Assembly (NCBI GenBank): GCA_039519185.1
Contig: CM076851.1
Span: forward strand, 31,393,825 to 31,457,824
Direction of reading: 5' to 3'
Length of the DNA stretch: 64,000 nucleotides
Source: Astragalus membranaceus
Lineage: Eukaryota > Streptophyta > Magnoliopsida > Fabales > Fabaceae
The translations under genes and the position numbers were made by a program. Every line of letters begins with the position of its first letter. Within the stretch, counting starts at the first letter, position 1. Below, one piece after another: positions 22,296 through 34,235 of the stretch. The notes under the pieces are model-generated. The model was not told the DNA's origin. It searched no databases and was given only the letters and a program-made list of their open reading frames with translations.

Positions 22296-24356
22296 CTAGA
22301 CAGTCTTTTCTATAATGTGTTCAAACGTACTCTTGAGCTCCTTCAGATGATCTTCCAAAACGTCTATGTCATTCTGCTGCTTATTCTCATCAACCAAATC
22401 TGTGGCTATGGTAATTGCAGATTCTATCTTCTCAATTTCTTGTGAGGAGAGCTTTGAATTAATATCCTCCTTCTTTAAAGCATTTCTTATTGTGTAAATG
22501 TAGTCATCCAATGCATTAATTGCTTTGGCCTTCCTTAAGAATTTCTTGTCTTCAATATGGTAATTCTCAGCTTCTTCAATCAACTTTTTAATCTCTTCAG
22601 TTGACATCCTGTCTTTGTAATTGGTTATCGTAATCTCATTTACAATACCATTGGAATTATCTTTGGCAGAAACTGTCAAAATACCATTTTCGTCATCGCA
22701 AAACACACATTGTAAGGGTGGCCACGAGGAGCCAGGGGATGGCCAGAAAGAGAAAAACAACCAAGTAAATTGTTGTCACTAGCTCTTTTCCTCTCACCCT
22801 CATAAACCTTAATCAAGGAATAGGATTGGTTATCTTCAATCGTAACAAATCGTTTGGCCTTCTTGACAGGAACACAAGTGTTCTTGGGAATCACTACATT
22901 CATGATATCTCCTACTGTTGACCGGCCAAGAGACAACGGTGTAACATCCTGCAACATCAACTTTGGAACATTCTTAATGTTTTCAGTCAACAAAGCAGCT
23001 TGAACAGCTGCCCCAAAAGCAACAGCCTCATCAGGGTTGATGCTTTTGCACGGGTCTTTCCCATTGAAAAAGTCTCTTAATAGCTGCTGCACTTTGGGAA
23101 TCCTAGAAGACCCACCAATGAGGACAATATCATCTACACTATTCTTGTCGATTTTAGCATCCGCAAGACAATTTTCAACGGTCTTCATACAATCACTAAA
23201 AAGGTCCATATTCAATTTATCAAACTTAGAACAATTGATTGAAGAGGAAAAATCAATGCCTCGAAATAGAGAATCTATCTCAATAGTGGCGACAACAGCA
23301 AAAGAAAGCGTTCTTTTTGCTCGCTCACAAGCAGTTCTCAACCTCCTCAGGGCTTTCGGGTATTGACCAATGTCCACTTTGTTCTTTCTATTGAACTCCT
23401 GGACAAAGTGGTTCAACATTCTATTATCAAAGTCCTCTCCACCGAGGTGAGTGTTTCCATCAGTGGCCTTAACTTGGAAGAACAGACCGTTGATTGTTAG
23501 GAGAGACACATCAAAAGTTCCACCACCAAGGTCAAAGACAAAAATATTTCGTGCTCCAACACAGTTAGTTCTCTTGTCAAGACCATATGCAACAGCCGCA
23601 GCAGTGGGCTCATTTATTACCCGTAGAACATTGAGACCAGCAATGGCACCTGCATCTATGGTGGCTTTTCGCTGGGAATCACTAAAATAAGCTGGCACAG
23701 TAACAACTACATTCTTGACAGGTGATTCTAAATACGCCTCTGCAATTTCTTTCATTTTTGTGAGGATCATAGATGAAATTTCCTCAGCACAAAGGTGCTT
23801 CTCCTGATCCTTGTATTTAACAGTAATCATGGGTTTGTCATTGAGCCCTGAAGTGACCTTGAATGGCCACAACATGATATCACTTTGAACAATAGGATCA
23901 CTAAACTTCCTACCAATTAACCTCTTAGCATCTGCAAGAAACAATATTGATAACATCATATTAGTACAGTTTTGGTGTATCACTTTAGCACAAGTTTTCC
24001 CTTGCGTCAGTTCGGTTGTTATCTTTACAGTCTTAAACTTCCTCTATTCCTCTATTAGTGAACATTCAACATTAGAGGAAACAATAACTACATTATATAC
24101 AGGACACGATAACTTAAAGAGCAAAAGAAATGGAATTACCAAAGACAGTGTTTTCAGGGTTGGCAGCAGCCTGATTCTTGGCAGCATCACCAATCAATCT
24201 TTGATCTTTGGTGAATGCAACAACCGAAGGTGTTGTTTTATTGCCTTGATCATTGTGGATAATCTCAACTCTAGAATGTTGATCCTGCCACACTGCAACA
24301 CAAGAGTATGTTGTACCAAGGTCTATTCCCACAGCACCTTCGAATTTTCTTGCCAT
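22296..24356 (-). pseudogene. Hsp70 copy D, near-complete with one frameshift
   Basis: Exon 1 is 24356-24140 (72 codons plus one base) and exon 2 is 23931-22296, joined by a GT-AG intron of 208 bp. Without the frameshift it would be about 617 residues. All three Hsp70 signatures are present: GIDLGTTYSC, IFVFDLGGGTFDVSLL and DIVLIGGSSRIPKVQQLL. The ATP-domain motif INEPTAAAVAYG and the substrate-binding part VTPLSLGRS..VSAKDNSNG are also there. One base is missing near 22696 (VCFAIDENG becomes VCFAMTKMVF-stop), which removes most of the substrate-binding domain and the lid. Even if restored, the protein ends HIIEKTV, without the EEVD that binds TPR co-chaperones. This matches a divergent legume Hsp70 group as I recall it. 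A sequencing error at 22696 is possible. Confidence 0.9.
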
Positions 24357-25308
24357 GTTCTTTTATGTAGATTAATAAAGCTAAAATCGTAGGTTGGTGG
24401 GATCACTCGCTGAGAGAAAATGCTCCTTTTATTAGTGTGGTTCATTGGGTATATATATATAAATAACTGACGTTACCAAGTCGTTTTCGGAAACTCAAGC
24501 GCCTCATTTGATTTACTATGTGGGTGTTGTGGGACTTCCAATACAAACTAAACTACTGCGGACATTTTTCCAAGACATGTTGAGTCTTTATTTCTTTTGG
24601 GAACTTGTAGTTTTTTTATAAATAAAATTGTTAAATTTATTGCTCCTTATTTGCCAATTGAATGAAGGTAGTGTTGATAAACATATGAAAGACTAGCAAT
24701 TCGAAAAAATAAATCATACAAATGACTCAGATATTGAAATTGTGAATATCACTGAGAAAATAAACCGTTGTAGCTTGATTTCATGTTACTTGTTTTACTG
24801 GTCTACTTTTATTACTATTGAGCGAGTTTGACTGTGCTACTTTGAACTTCTTCTATAAATGTTTTTGATGAAAAAAAGTAAGAATATTTAACTATATAAA
24901 TTATAATTAAAAAGTTGATCAGCTGATCGTATTTGGTTTAAGTTTGAAGAATGAAAGCGAATTGATTCTCCAAACCAACCTGAACCAAATTAATTTAATT
25001 GGCTTTGGTTGTATTACCCAGCTTACTCATAGCATCCGGAGTCTGTGATCATGTGGAGTTACGTAAATGTACATGATTTAATTGTATATTTCAATATGTG
25101 ATTAAGGTAAAGAAAAATATGCACACTTACATAATATATACATCCCTTCATAAAAAAAAAGATAAAGTCACATTTTCTCATTTCTTGAACCTTAATCTCT
25201 ACATAAATATATATCACTTTGATAATATATATTTGGGCCTTTGGGGGAAAAGAGACAGAAGAATTTATAGAAAAAATGAGGAAGGAAAAAAAAGGACAAC
25301 TGAAGCAA
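24357..25308. other. Hsp70 copy D upstream and RPI4 downstream spacer
   Basis: The part next to copy D repeats the upstream region found at 16170-16870. It has a short (AT)n run at 24452-24461. From about 25100 it becomes the 3' flank of the RPI4-type gene. I see no clear heat-shock element cluster. Confidence 0.5.
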
Positions 25309-25374
25309 TTACCACTGTACAGTCAATTTGTCCAAAACATTCAGCCCATTGGGAGAAGCAATTACCACTGTACA
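25302..25374. repeat. 20-bp direct repeat at the RPI4 stop codon
   Basis: GAAGCAATTACCACTGTACA occurs at 25302-25321 and 25355-25374, 53 bp apart. On the coding strand the first-read copy encodes CTVVIAS at the start of exon 9. The second lies in another frame and supplies VQW and the TAA stop. Confidence 0.9.
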
Positions 25375-28277
25375 TCTGCATTGCACAATAATAAAAGCAA
25401 ATGAGTTTATTTTCTCATATAAACCACTTCTCTTTGCTTCTTTCGTTTTTGGGAAGACTATTAATAGAATGAACACAACAACCTGCAATTGACTTAGTAG
25501 AATATGTGCGAACGAGACCATCTTTTCGAGTTCAATTTGTGCGAATGTCAACCACACATCTAAAATCGCCTAAAATAGAAGTTGAGAGAGAAAACTAACG
25601 GTATTTTAGATATGACACCATGGTCCACAACACCATCAACTTTATCAAGGCTTTTCGCTACTTCAGCTGCAAGTAATACAAAGTCAACAAGATTGGCCGT
25701 TACAAATACGGAGACTTGACGCTAGAAACAGGAATCACAATAGCAGAACTTACCAAGGCTTGCTATTGGAGATGTAAATATAACATCAAGAACATTATGT
25801 CCTTCTCTTGTGACTAGTGGAAAGTCACCTCCTAGTGGACCTGGCTGCCCTATTGATGGCCTTCTCCAAACCTAATTTGACAAAGAGAGATAATAAATTT
25901 AATTGCAATATGCAGGTGAAAAACAAAGAAAAGAGATAATGTTTAGTGAACCTCAGCATCACCAAGAAACATATCATCAATCTCTTCAGCAGTTGCCAAC
26001 CAGTTAAGCTACAAGGAAAATTTTGGTCTTAAAGACAAATATAGACAACAAAGAATCAATAAGCTAATAATTAGCAAAGCTGCTTACAGACTGAATTAAA
26101 ACTGGAATAGAACCTTCCAGACCACCTTTGTACTGATTTTCTTCGATAATGAACACAAGTTTATTCGCAGTATTCAGTATGGACTGCAAACAAAAAGAAA
26201 AAGGGGAAAAATCAATCATTAAAATATGAAAATTGATCTTCACAAGTTTATTCAGAAGAAAATGGTATGTCAACTAACCTTCTCCTGGATTATTGATTCA
26301 TCCGTTAGCAATTTCCGGCGCCCAATGATAGCAACAAATGTTCCTTCTTCTATAACATCAGCATCATCAAATGCAAAATCAATCTACAATAGAGCAATTG
26401 AAAATGAATCTACAATAAAAATTCAGTTCTACAGAAAAAAAACACTTTCACACATAAAGATATTCCAACATTAATTTGTATTTTCCATTTTACTTTAACT
26501 TCGCTGTTTCAAGCTATGCATTTATGTGGGAGGCTTTCTGGCAAACATCCAAGTGCCCTATAAAACAAGAAACACTCAACATTAAAGGAAAATCTAGAAG
26601 ATGGTTATTTTTGTGCATACTTGAGAACTGTCTTGGTAGGTATCCAATGGAATCCCAGCCTTTGCTGCCTCACTTGCACTTGCCACAGACCTGCATAAAC
26701 CAATGCATTGATGTCAAGTGGTTTGGTGGAATTTGCTTCCTGACAGACAAACTGGTACTAATATGGCTTTACAGAAACAGCAGCAGTGACCCAATCTTGT
26801 AATGCGTTGAGAAATTTCCATAACAGAAGTAGTTAAAATTCAGAAAACCGACAGCTGAGCTCTAAATAAAAGAGATGATTTTTTTTTGGTCATCAGAAGA
26901 GATGTTATTTGGATATGAAAAAATGACAACAGTTTGGTCCAAATGGTTAATCATGTTTTGAATAGCATTAAACATCCACCAATGTACCTATTAATGGGTT
27001 AATGCATTGCAGGCAAAGGCGGACTATGTTTAATTCAGGAGGTGCAGTTGCATCCCCTCAAATTTCAAAAATATCACTGATACCTTTATAAAAATTTTAT
27101 TTTGATCCGCCTATTTTATATTATTTTTCACCCCTTGTCCAACTACTCTACCCAGTTATTGAAAAATGAAATTTTCAATTATCTCTTTAATTAATATCTA
27201 TTTTGACCTCTTGAGATTAAAATTTTGCACCTAGTCCCTTCAGCTATATATAAGAGTAAAATAAAGAATAAATTATATATTTAGTCTCTGAACTTATACT
27301 CTCTCCTATTTGACCCTTAAAGTGTGTAAATAATAAGGTAATCTATATAGTTTGTGAAGCCCGTCAAATTTGTCTCTGAAATTTTATGAAATTTGTCTCA
27401 TTAGTCTCAAAACGGGACTACTTAAGTACTTATAAAATTTTAGAGACTTATTTGATTGATTTTACAAACTTTAGGAACTACTTAATATTTCCATATAGCT
27501 TAGGGACTAAATAGGAGATGAGATGTAAGTTTAGAGACTAAATTGAGGATTTACTATTAAATAAATTTGTAACTAAATAATCAATTCGGTAAATAGAATG
27601 AAAGGAAAAAAAGAAGAAACATAAGGAGGAAGAGCTCACATGGGAATCCCTACTATATCCTTCAAATTACCAGTACGAAGCTGGCGACCCAAATGCTGAA
27701 TTGCCATACCAGAAGCATGACCAGATCCCAATCCTACAACCATCCCACTTTTCACATATGTATCCACCTACCAAACAACAACACATATCTACAAAATTCA
27801 TTCATCTCCCAATAACATGCATAATCACAATCATCATGAAGTGTATTTGACTATTTGACTATTTGAAACATAAGAAAAACACAATTTTGACAAACACATA
27901 TAAAAACACACACATATAAGGTTTTCACTATTTTGTCAACTCATTTACTTAGAACAAAAAAAAGGGTTGTAGAAAACATTACAAAGACACAATTTTGACC
28001 AATATTGCAAAAAATAAGCATTGAAGCTAATGCATTGGCATGAAAATCCAGAAATTGATGGAACTCATAAAAATGCAACGAAAGGAACAGAATTTGAAAG
28101 TATCATAGGTCATACAGTGTATTGAGCTGCTCGGAGGAGAGATGAACTGTCATCGAGACAGGAACGAGTCACCATCCTCACGAAATTGGGGCTACTTCTA
28201 TTCCTTCTTTTTCTACCCAATGGAGTCGTTGGTGAATGCAGAAGAAGTCCTGTGGAAAAGGATGAAGATGAAGCCAT
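25309..28277 (-). CDS. RPI4: Ribose-5-phosphate isomerase-like protein, plastid (RPI4 type)
   Basis: Nine exons with GT-AG junctions: 28277-28116, 27767-27640, 26690-26621, 26383-26279, 26183-26088, 26008-25952, 25871-25754, 25666-25600 and 25375-25309. Phases match throughout and give 289 codons plus TAA, with no internal stop. Residues 1-45 are Ser/Arg-rich (MASSSSFSTG start) and look like a plastid transit peptide. The fold of RpiA follows: sugar-phosphate loop GLGSGHA at 66-72, DDAD at 126-129 in place of the classical DGAD, and the C-terminal VDGVVDHGVIS. The classical loop with the catalytic Lys (K-GGGGA type) is replaced by IGRRKLL, so isomerase activity is uncertain. RpiA enzymes interconvert ribose-5- and ribulose-5-phosphate in the pentose-phosphate and Calvin cycles. 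The match is to the Arabidopsis RPI4 type from memory. This is the only gene here that looks intact. Confidence 0.87.
27014..27150. mobile_element. hAT-related fragment in RPI4 intron 2
   Basis: CAAAGGCGGAC, then TGCAG..CTCAAATTT..ATACC(C)TTATAAAAA, follows the left end of the hAT element at 21171 closely. I found no matching right end or duplication, so it is a partial copy within the 930-bp intron. Confidence 0.6.
27270..27553. mobile_element. Inverted-repeat MITE in RPI4 intron 2
   Basis: TTTAGTCTCTGAACTTATAC..CTCCTATTTGACCC on the left is mirrored by the complement of GACTAAATAGGAGATGAGATGTAAGTTTAGAGACTAAAT on the right, giving a fold-back of about 284 bp. TTAGTCTCT..AACTT ends are common in plant inverted-repeat elements. 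It explains much of the length of the intron. Confidence 0.65.
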
Positions 28278-28529
28278 TGGTGTTCAGTTCTTGCCCTCTG
28301 TAATTTCATCGATCTTTTTGCCAAGTGATTATGGATAAGGGACAAGTGCCACTCTATTTGGCACCAACTCACATTTTCAGTCTCACACATGAATTTGTTT
28401 TTTATTTTTCTTTTAAAATTGCTAATTGCTATCACTATTCAATAGGGATGGAAAAAAAATCCATACCCCCATATATTTGCGGATAATATTTGCGATGAGC
28501 ATGGGACGAATAACTTCACGGACACCCAC
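28278..28529 (-). promoter_or_regulatory. Short 5' region of the RPI4-type gene
   Basis: Only about 250 bp of unique sequence lie between the start codon at 28277 and the Gypsy-1 LTR at 28530. I see no convincing TATA box. Promoter elements of the gene may therefore lie in, or have been displaced by, the LTR. Confidence 0.4.
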
Positions 28530-28986
28530 CGTAACACCCCGGTATTTTTATTTAGTAAAAATATCCAAGTCTACCATCCTTAGAACAGCAGAGATATATT
28601 TCTTGCTTAGACACTGAATATCACTATAATTTTTTGCTGAATGTAAACTAAACAGTCTTATATACAAACAAGACGATACGGTTCTCAAACCATAAACCAT
28701 CAGCAACTATAGTATTCAGTATCATACAAGAAAGCGGAAGAGAGATATAACACTAAAGACATAGTGTTTCAATACATAGACAACAAAGGGAAACATAAAC
28801 TTAAGCACAAAGCTAAGTCATCAGCAACCATCCGAGCTCCACCTACTTGTGCCTCTGTGGTCCTCTCTTTCCCTGTTTCTCTGTAAAACAACAACATATA
28901 AACAATGAGATACAATCTCAGTGAGTTCTACCGAGACCCCTACTAACACTCTCGGTTTAATTATGAAACCTTTTTAACTCAACACG

Positions 28987-29192
28987 GCACCGACTGCGCG
29001 AACGCTTCCAAACCCGGTGAACCGCATTATTTTATACATAGCATTCCGCCGACTGCGCGAACACTAACTCCCGGGGAACCTACTATAACTCAGTACGACA
29101 CCGACTGCGCGAACGCTTCCAAACCCGGTGAACCGTACAACAAACAATTTAACATAACACCGACTACGCGAACGCTTCCAAACCCGGTGAAC
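28987..29192 (-). repeat. Hairpin array in Gypsy-1 3' LTR (four units)
   Basis: Four units of about 55-60 bp. On the minus strand each reads GGTTCACCGGG..GCGTTCGCGC..AGTCGGTG. CACCG pairs with CGGTG, and GCG-TTCG-CGC forms an inner TTCG-loop hairpin in most units. The second unit is degenerate (CCGGGGAACC). The same array lies at 38425-38632. Confidence 0.88.
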
Positions 29193-29277
29193 CCCCTTAC
29201 CAATAGCATTTTTCCTAATGGCACGGAGCCTAGGGTAGGGATCATGACTGCCCCGCCTAGTATGTTAGTCTCATGGG

Positions 29278-32200
29278 CAATGTTATCAAGATCGCGAGTT
29301 AACTCGCTAACGCGTAGGATCGTACGAGTCATGGAGGGGTCTTCGTGCGCAGTGTCGAACAGGATCGAAGATGGCAGAATCGGAGGCGGCGCGGTGGGAT
29401 CGATCGCGTTCGCACGCTGGGATCGTGGTTGCCGTTTTCGTTTTCTGCAACTCTATCGCGCGAAGAAGACAACTTCTTTCCGAGTCGGGTTGTTTGTAAA
29501 AAGCCCAAACCTAATTTTTACAGCAAAGCCCAATTAAAATCCTAATTATTTTAGTCTACAAAAACCTAACATTTTATACTAAGTACAAACCATAAAACAG
29601 AAACCCAAGCACGCACGAAGAAAACAGAGTGACGCACGAAACCAGTACCACATTCTTCTTCTTCCTACGAGCAACGAACAGTTCCTAGTAACGTTCTTCT
29701 TCTTCCCATACATTCTTTCTTCTTCCTTGGACCGCGTTCATCATCATCTTCTCCGTAAGTAATATTCTTTCTTGCTTGCGTGAAGACTAGTTTTAATGGC
29801 TTCTGGCAGTGGCCAACGCTCATCAACTCCTAACGTGGCTCCAGTCAATGCTGCTGATGGTGCAGAGAATGCTTCACCGTCAATACCCGTTGTTGATGGC
29901 AGCCAAGCAGTGCCTAAAAATGCTGCAGGACAAAAAACAGACATAGCATGGAAGCACTGTGTTCTAGTTTGTGCAAAGACTAGACGGGTGAGATGCAAAT
30001 ACTGTTAGAAGTCATTTACGGGAGGAGTTTATCGGATTAAACATCATTTAGCAGGGACTAATAAGGATGCTGCTCCTTGCAGAGCTGTCCCGGAAGATGT
30101 TAAGAAATTAATGCTCGAAGTTTGTATACGTTTGCAATCCAACCTGATTAACAAGCAAGACCTTGAAGGAGGAGGAGGAGGACCTAGTGTTGTTGAACCA
30201 GAGCTAACCAAAAGAAAAAGTGAAGAAGTGACACTGAACCCAACCAATATTTTCAAGAAACGAGGAGTGGGAGTTTGCTCTCAGCAAACAATCAACAGCA
30301 TGCTTAAAAAGGACTTGAGGGAAGATGCATGTAAGGAGATTTCTCTCTTTCTTTACAACAATGCTATACCTTTCAACGTGACCAACAGCGATGAATTTCG
30401 GAGGATGTTTGAAGCAGTTGCTAGACACGGGCAAGGATTCAGGCCGCCATCTTTTCATGAGGTTAGAGTTAAATACTTGAATTATCATGTAGAAAAGATT
30501 AATGGTGATTTAGATGAACATAGAGCTGTTTGGAAGAAGCTAGGTTGTAGTATTATGACTAATGGTTGTACCGATAGGAGAAAAAGAACTATAATTAATT
30601 TCTTGGTGAATAGTCCTAAGGGAACTGTTTTTTTAAAGTCAATTGATGCATCTAATATAAGTAAGACTGCTGATAGAGTTTTTAAGATGATGGATGATAT
30701 TGTTGAGGAGGTTGGGGAAGAGAATCTTGTCCAAATTGTTACGGACAACGCTGCTAACTACAAAGCGGCCGGATACTTGTTAATGCAAAAGCGTAAGCAG
30801 ATGTATTGGACTCCTTGTGCAGCTCACTGCATTGACCTGATGTTAGAGGACTTTGAAAAGAAAATACCACTTCACAAGGATACAATTGCAAGTGGTAAAA
30901 AGATCACCACATTTGTTTATTCAAGAACTAGCTTGGTTTCTTTATTGCATAAATATACCAAAGACGGTGATTTGATTAGACCTGCTATGACTCGTTTTGC
31001 CACCTCATATTTAACCTTGGGATGTCTGAATGACAATAAAACATCACTAGTTAATATGTTCAATTCAAGTGAATGGAAGTCTCTTAAGATTGCAAAGACT
31101 CCAGAAGGGATCTTGGTGGAAAAATTAATTATGGATAAGCAGTTTTGGAAAGATGTTGTGAATTGCATGAGGGGTGCTTTTCCCCTAATTAGGGTGCTGC
31201 GATTAGTGGATTCAGAAGAGAAGCCAGCCATGGGATTCATTTATGAAGAGATGGACAGAGCTAAAGAGAAGATTCGAGCATCCTTCAACAGGGTCGCCGC
31301 ACGGTAACAATCTTATCTTACACTTTTTCTATTTTTATAATTTATACACCAAATTTGAAATATAATTCAACTTTTTTTTCTTTTCTTTTTTAGCTACATT
31401 CCAATATGGAATATCATTGATGACAGATGGGATAGGCAACTTCATAGGCCATTGCATGCTGCAGGCCTTTTTCTTAATCCTATATTTCGTTATGTTCCTG
31501 GATTCATTATTGATAAAGAAGTTACGGATGGCATGTATGTCTGTTTGAATAGGATGGTGGTAGACTTGGAAAAACGTGGTCAGATTGATCTTCAGCTTGA
31601 ACAATTCAAAGACAGGAATGGATTATTTGGTAGTGACTTAGCTACAATTGCACTTAAAACCAAAACACCAACGCAATGGTGGGATTCATATGGAGGTGCA
31701 TGTCCAGAATTGCAGTCGTTTGCTATGCGGGTACTGAGTTTGACTTGTAGCTCGTCCGGTTGTGAGAGAAACTGGAGTGCCTTTGAAAGGGTAAGAATTC
31801 AAATTATGAAATATTTTGTATTTCATTCCTTCAATTCCTAAGTATCTTACTTGTTTTAATTCAATTCAATTTGTTTTCTTTAGGTCCACACTAAAAAAAG
31901 GAACCGTCTAAAGCAAAAAACCATGAATGATGTAGTATATGTCTTGGCTAATTCAAAGTTGGGTTAAAAGAAGAAAGTTAGGAAGTCAACCAACTATTTT
32001 TATGAGGAGATTGATTCTGATGATGAATGGGTTGAGAATGTGGGAGATATCAATGAAGACATCTTACATGATGTTGAAGATGGCAATGGAGTTGGAGTTG
32101 GAGTTGGAGTTGGATTTGGAGATGTTGGTGATGATTTGGATGTTCCTCCTAGTCCTACTAATCATGATGCCATTGATGAAGAAGAGAATGAGGATGAAAC

Positions 32201-32559
32201 TAGTGATGAAGATGACTATGTTAAACCTGGATTGAATGATATCATAGATATTTAGATTGCATTTGGTTTTTTGAGTTGTTGCTTGTTGGGAATTTTGTTT
32301 GATTTTAGTTTTTTGAGTTATTGGTGAACTTATGAATTTATGGTCATGACTTATGATTATGAACTTATTGAATTTTTGGTTATGAAATTGATTTATTGTT
32401 CGTGATTAGTTTAATTTTTGTGCATAAGGACATATAATTATGTATATAGGTATATTTTTTGCCTATTAATAGGATCTTACGATCCGTGCTACGATCCTCG
32501 AGTTACGATTTTTCAACACCCCAACGTTCCTGCTCTGACTCTCGATTTTAATAACATTG
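29278..32559 (+). mobile_element. hAT (Ac-like) transposon, 3282 bp
   Basis: Terminal inverted repeats CAATGTTATCAAGATCGCGAG and, from the other end, CAATGTTATTAAAATCGAGAG, with a perfect 8-bp duplication. It contains one plus-strand transposase gene with broken frames. It is inserted in the Gypsy-1 3' LTR, so it is younger than that element. Confidence 0.96.
29796..32255 (+). pseudogene. hAT transposase, decayed
   Basis: Exons: 29796-31303, 31394-31790 and 31884-32255, with GT-AG introns. Domain order is BED-type zinc finger (RCKYC and RIKHHLAG), DUF659, the transposase core, hAT dimerisation region (QWWDSYGGACPELQSFAMRV, then CERNWSAFE) and an acidic tail (repeated GVGVGVGF and DEEENEDETSDEDD). 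A TAG at 30006-30008 cuts the zinc finger and a TAA at 31965-31967 follows LANSKLG. The usual TDGW box at the first catalytic acid reads TNGC, so Asp is Asn and Trp is Cys. The second acid (VTDNAANYK) and the CERNWS Glu remain. In an intact family member the protein cuts and pastes the element in the nucleus. This copy should be inactive. Confidence 0.93.
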
Positions 32560-32900
32560 CTCATGGGTCGTCACCCAAACTCGATATAATATACACATAT
32601 ATCAACTGTCATATGAACCCATAGTTCATTTGCATTAGACCTTCATTTGCATTATACCATACCACGTAGTACTCATAGTCCGCTTTATTATGAATAAAAC
32701 ATATCCGCACACGTGTACTATTATCCGGTTTTTCGAAACAATTTCAACTTCATAAACAGTTCATTTTACCATTTAAATGGTATATTCAGTTAGGCCTCTG
32801 AATAAGCTTTCAAACACATCTTAGAACACCTCAATCGAGTTCCCGGATCAAAAGTTATCGCGAAAACAAAATCAGTGTACACTGGCTGAAAAACTGCAAA

Positions 32901-33008
32901 GCGTCGCGACGCGAACTGCTACCGTCGCGACGCGAAGAGGGTCAGAAACATTTCCATTACAAAACTAAGCCTGGTCGCGACGCGATGGAGACGGGTCGCG
33001 ACGCGACC
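32901..33008. repeat. Four GTCGCGACGCGA palindromes in Gypsy-1 3' LTR (2+2)
   Basis: Copies at about 32901-32913, 32932-32944, 32974-32985 and 32994-33008. The first contains a perfect 12-nt palindrome (GCGTCGCGACGC). Two copies, a spacer of about 30-40 bp, two copies. Repeated in the other LTR at 39048-39155. Confidence 0.92.
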
Positions 33009-34216
33009 GTCCGCTGAAAATGCATATTTTTCCGTTTCTCGCGAAATCCGCTATTCCACTCAATTCTGATTCTTGTTCTGATTAAAAACAGTTCAAACAA
33101 CCATGAAAACAAACCCAATCAACATCACACAATCAATCAAATCAATCAAAAACTCAATCTAAACGAGTTTTATCAAAATACGATATATTTCGAAATAACG
33201 GTTTTCGACTCAAAATCTTCCGAAACAATATCACGAAAAGTTCATTTCAAAACGAAACAATCCTAAACGTGAGTAAAACTCACCGATTGTGATGAAAATC
33301 ACAAATAGCCGAGACTTTTCGCGAAATTGCTTTTCCGTCATAACCACACGAACGCTCCCCAAATCAAATCCACGTTTCGGCGACATCCGTATCCGCTCCC
33401 AAAGCTTTCCACTTGATCACGAGACATCTTTTTGACCGAAATACCGAATTTATCGAAATCCCACATTTCGAACCCTAATCACCAACCAATTTCCAATTCG
33501 CGAAGTTGAACTTCGTTCCGCACTCAATACACTTCGGGTTCGTTCCTAATCATCCTTGAATCATCAAACACTATTCATCATCTTCAACCTTCAATCACTA
33601 TTCACACATAAACCCCAAATTTGATTTTCAAACCCTAACTCACCCAATCTTTGATTCCTTCACTCCAAGCTAGAAATCAACCTTATATTTGAACTTATAT
33701 GGCTCTAAAACTCATGAATGGAAGCATAACACCTCAAACCTCCTTTTTATTCATCAAAATCGAAAATGGCAAAGTGAGAGAGAGTGAATTGATGGTGATG
33801 ATGTTGGTACCAAATTGAAGAGGAAGGAACGCTGATCATTTTGCGTGTTGGAAGGAAGAAGTTTCGATGAACCTATCTCTCCCTTGCTCCTCTTCTTCCT
33901 TCCATACCCATTCTCCATTTTCTTTCTTCTTCTCCTTTCTTTCTCTGTCTCTTTCTCGTTTCCTTTTCTTTCTTTCTTTCTTTCATTTCATTTCTTTCTT
34001 TCCTTATATATTAAGTGGGAATGTGGTCAAATGACCACATTTCCCTTAATCTCTAATTTCGTTTCTAAATCGTCCTTTCCCCGAATTAACCGGTTAACGA
34101 TCCTATGACAACCAATAATTAATTTTAGCACTCAATAAATTTACCAGTTAAGCACTAAAATAATTCAATTGGGTTAACATCCAAATAATTCTATTAATTA
34201 TTTTGGGGATGTTACT

Positions 34217-34235
34217 TTCACCCCAACTTGAAAGA
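34217..34235 (-). promoter_or_regulatory. Gypsy-1 polypurine tract
   Basis: On the minus strand CAAGTTGGGGTGAAA directly precedes the LTR start GTAACATCC. The same CAAGTTGGGG block stands before the Gypsy-2 and Gypsy-3 3' LTRs. Confidence 0.7.

Larger units (their letters stand above)
29270..32567. repeat. 8-bp target duplications CTCATGGG
   Basis: CTCATGGG at 29270-29277 and 32560-32567. The other LTR (near 38708-38715) has it once, so the insertion event is proven by comparison inside the window. Confidence 0.96.
28530..34216 (-). repeat. Gypsy-1 3' LTR, split by hAT element
   Basis: About 2.4 kb of LTR sequence without the hAT insertion. It matches the 5' LTR at 37980 closely along its length. 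The terminal TG is CG here. The minus-strand end at 28530 faces the RPI4-type gene. Confidence 0.9.

Noticed and set aside
26476..26802. 108-codon plus-strand frame
   Set aside because: Opposite strand of RPI4 exon 3 and its introns; no motif.
28521..28530. CCCAC as target duplication of Gypsy-1
   Set aside because: The right LTR end is rearranged and no matching CCCAC is found there.
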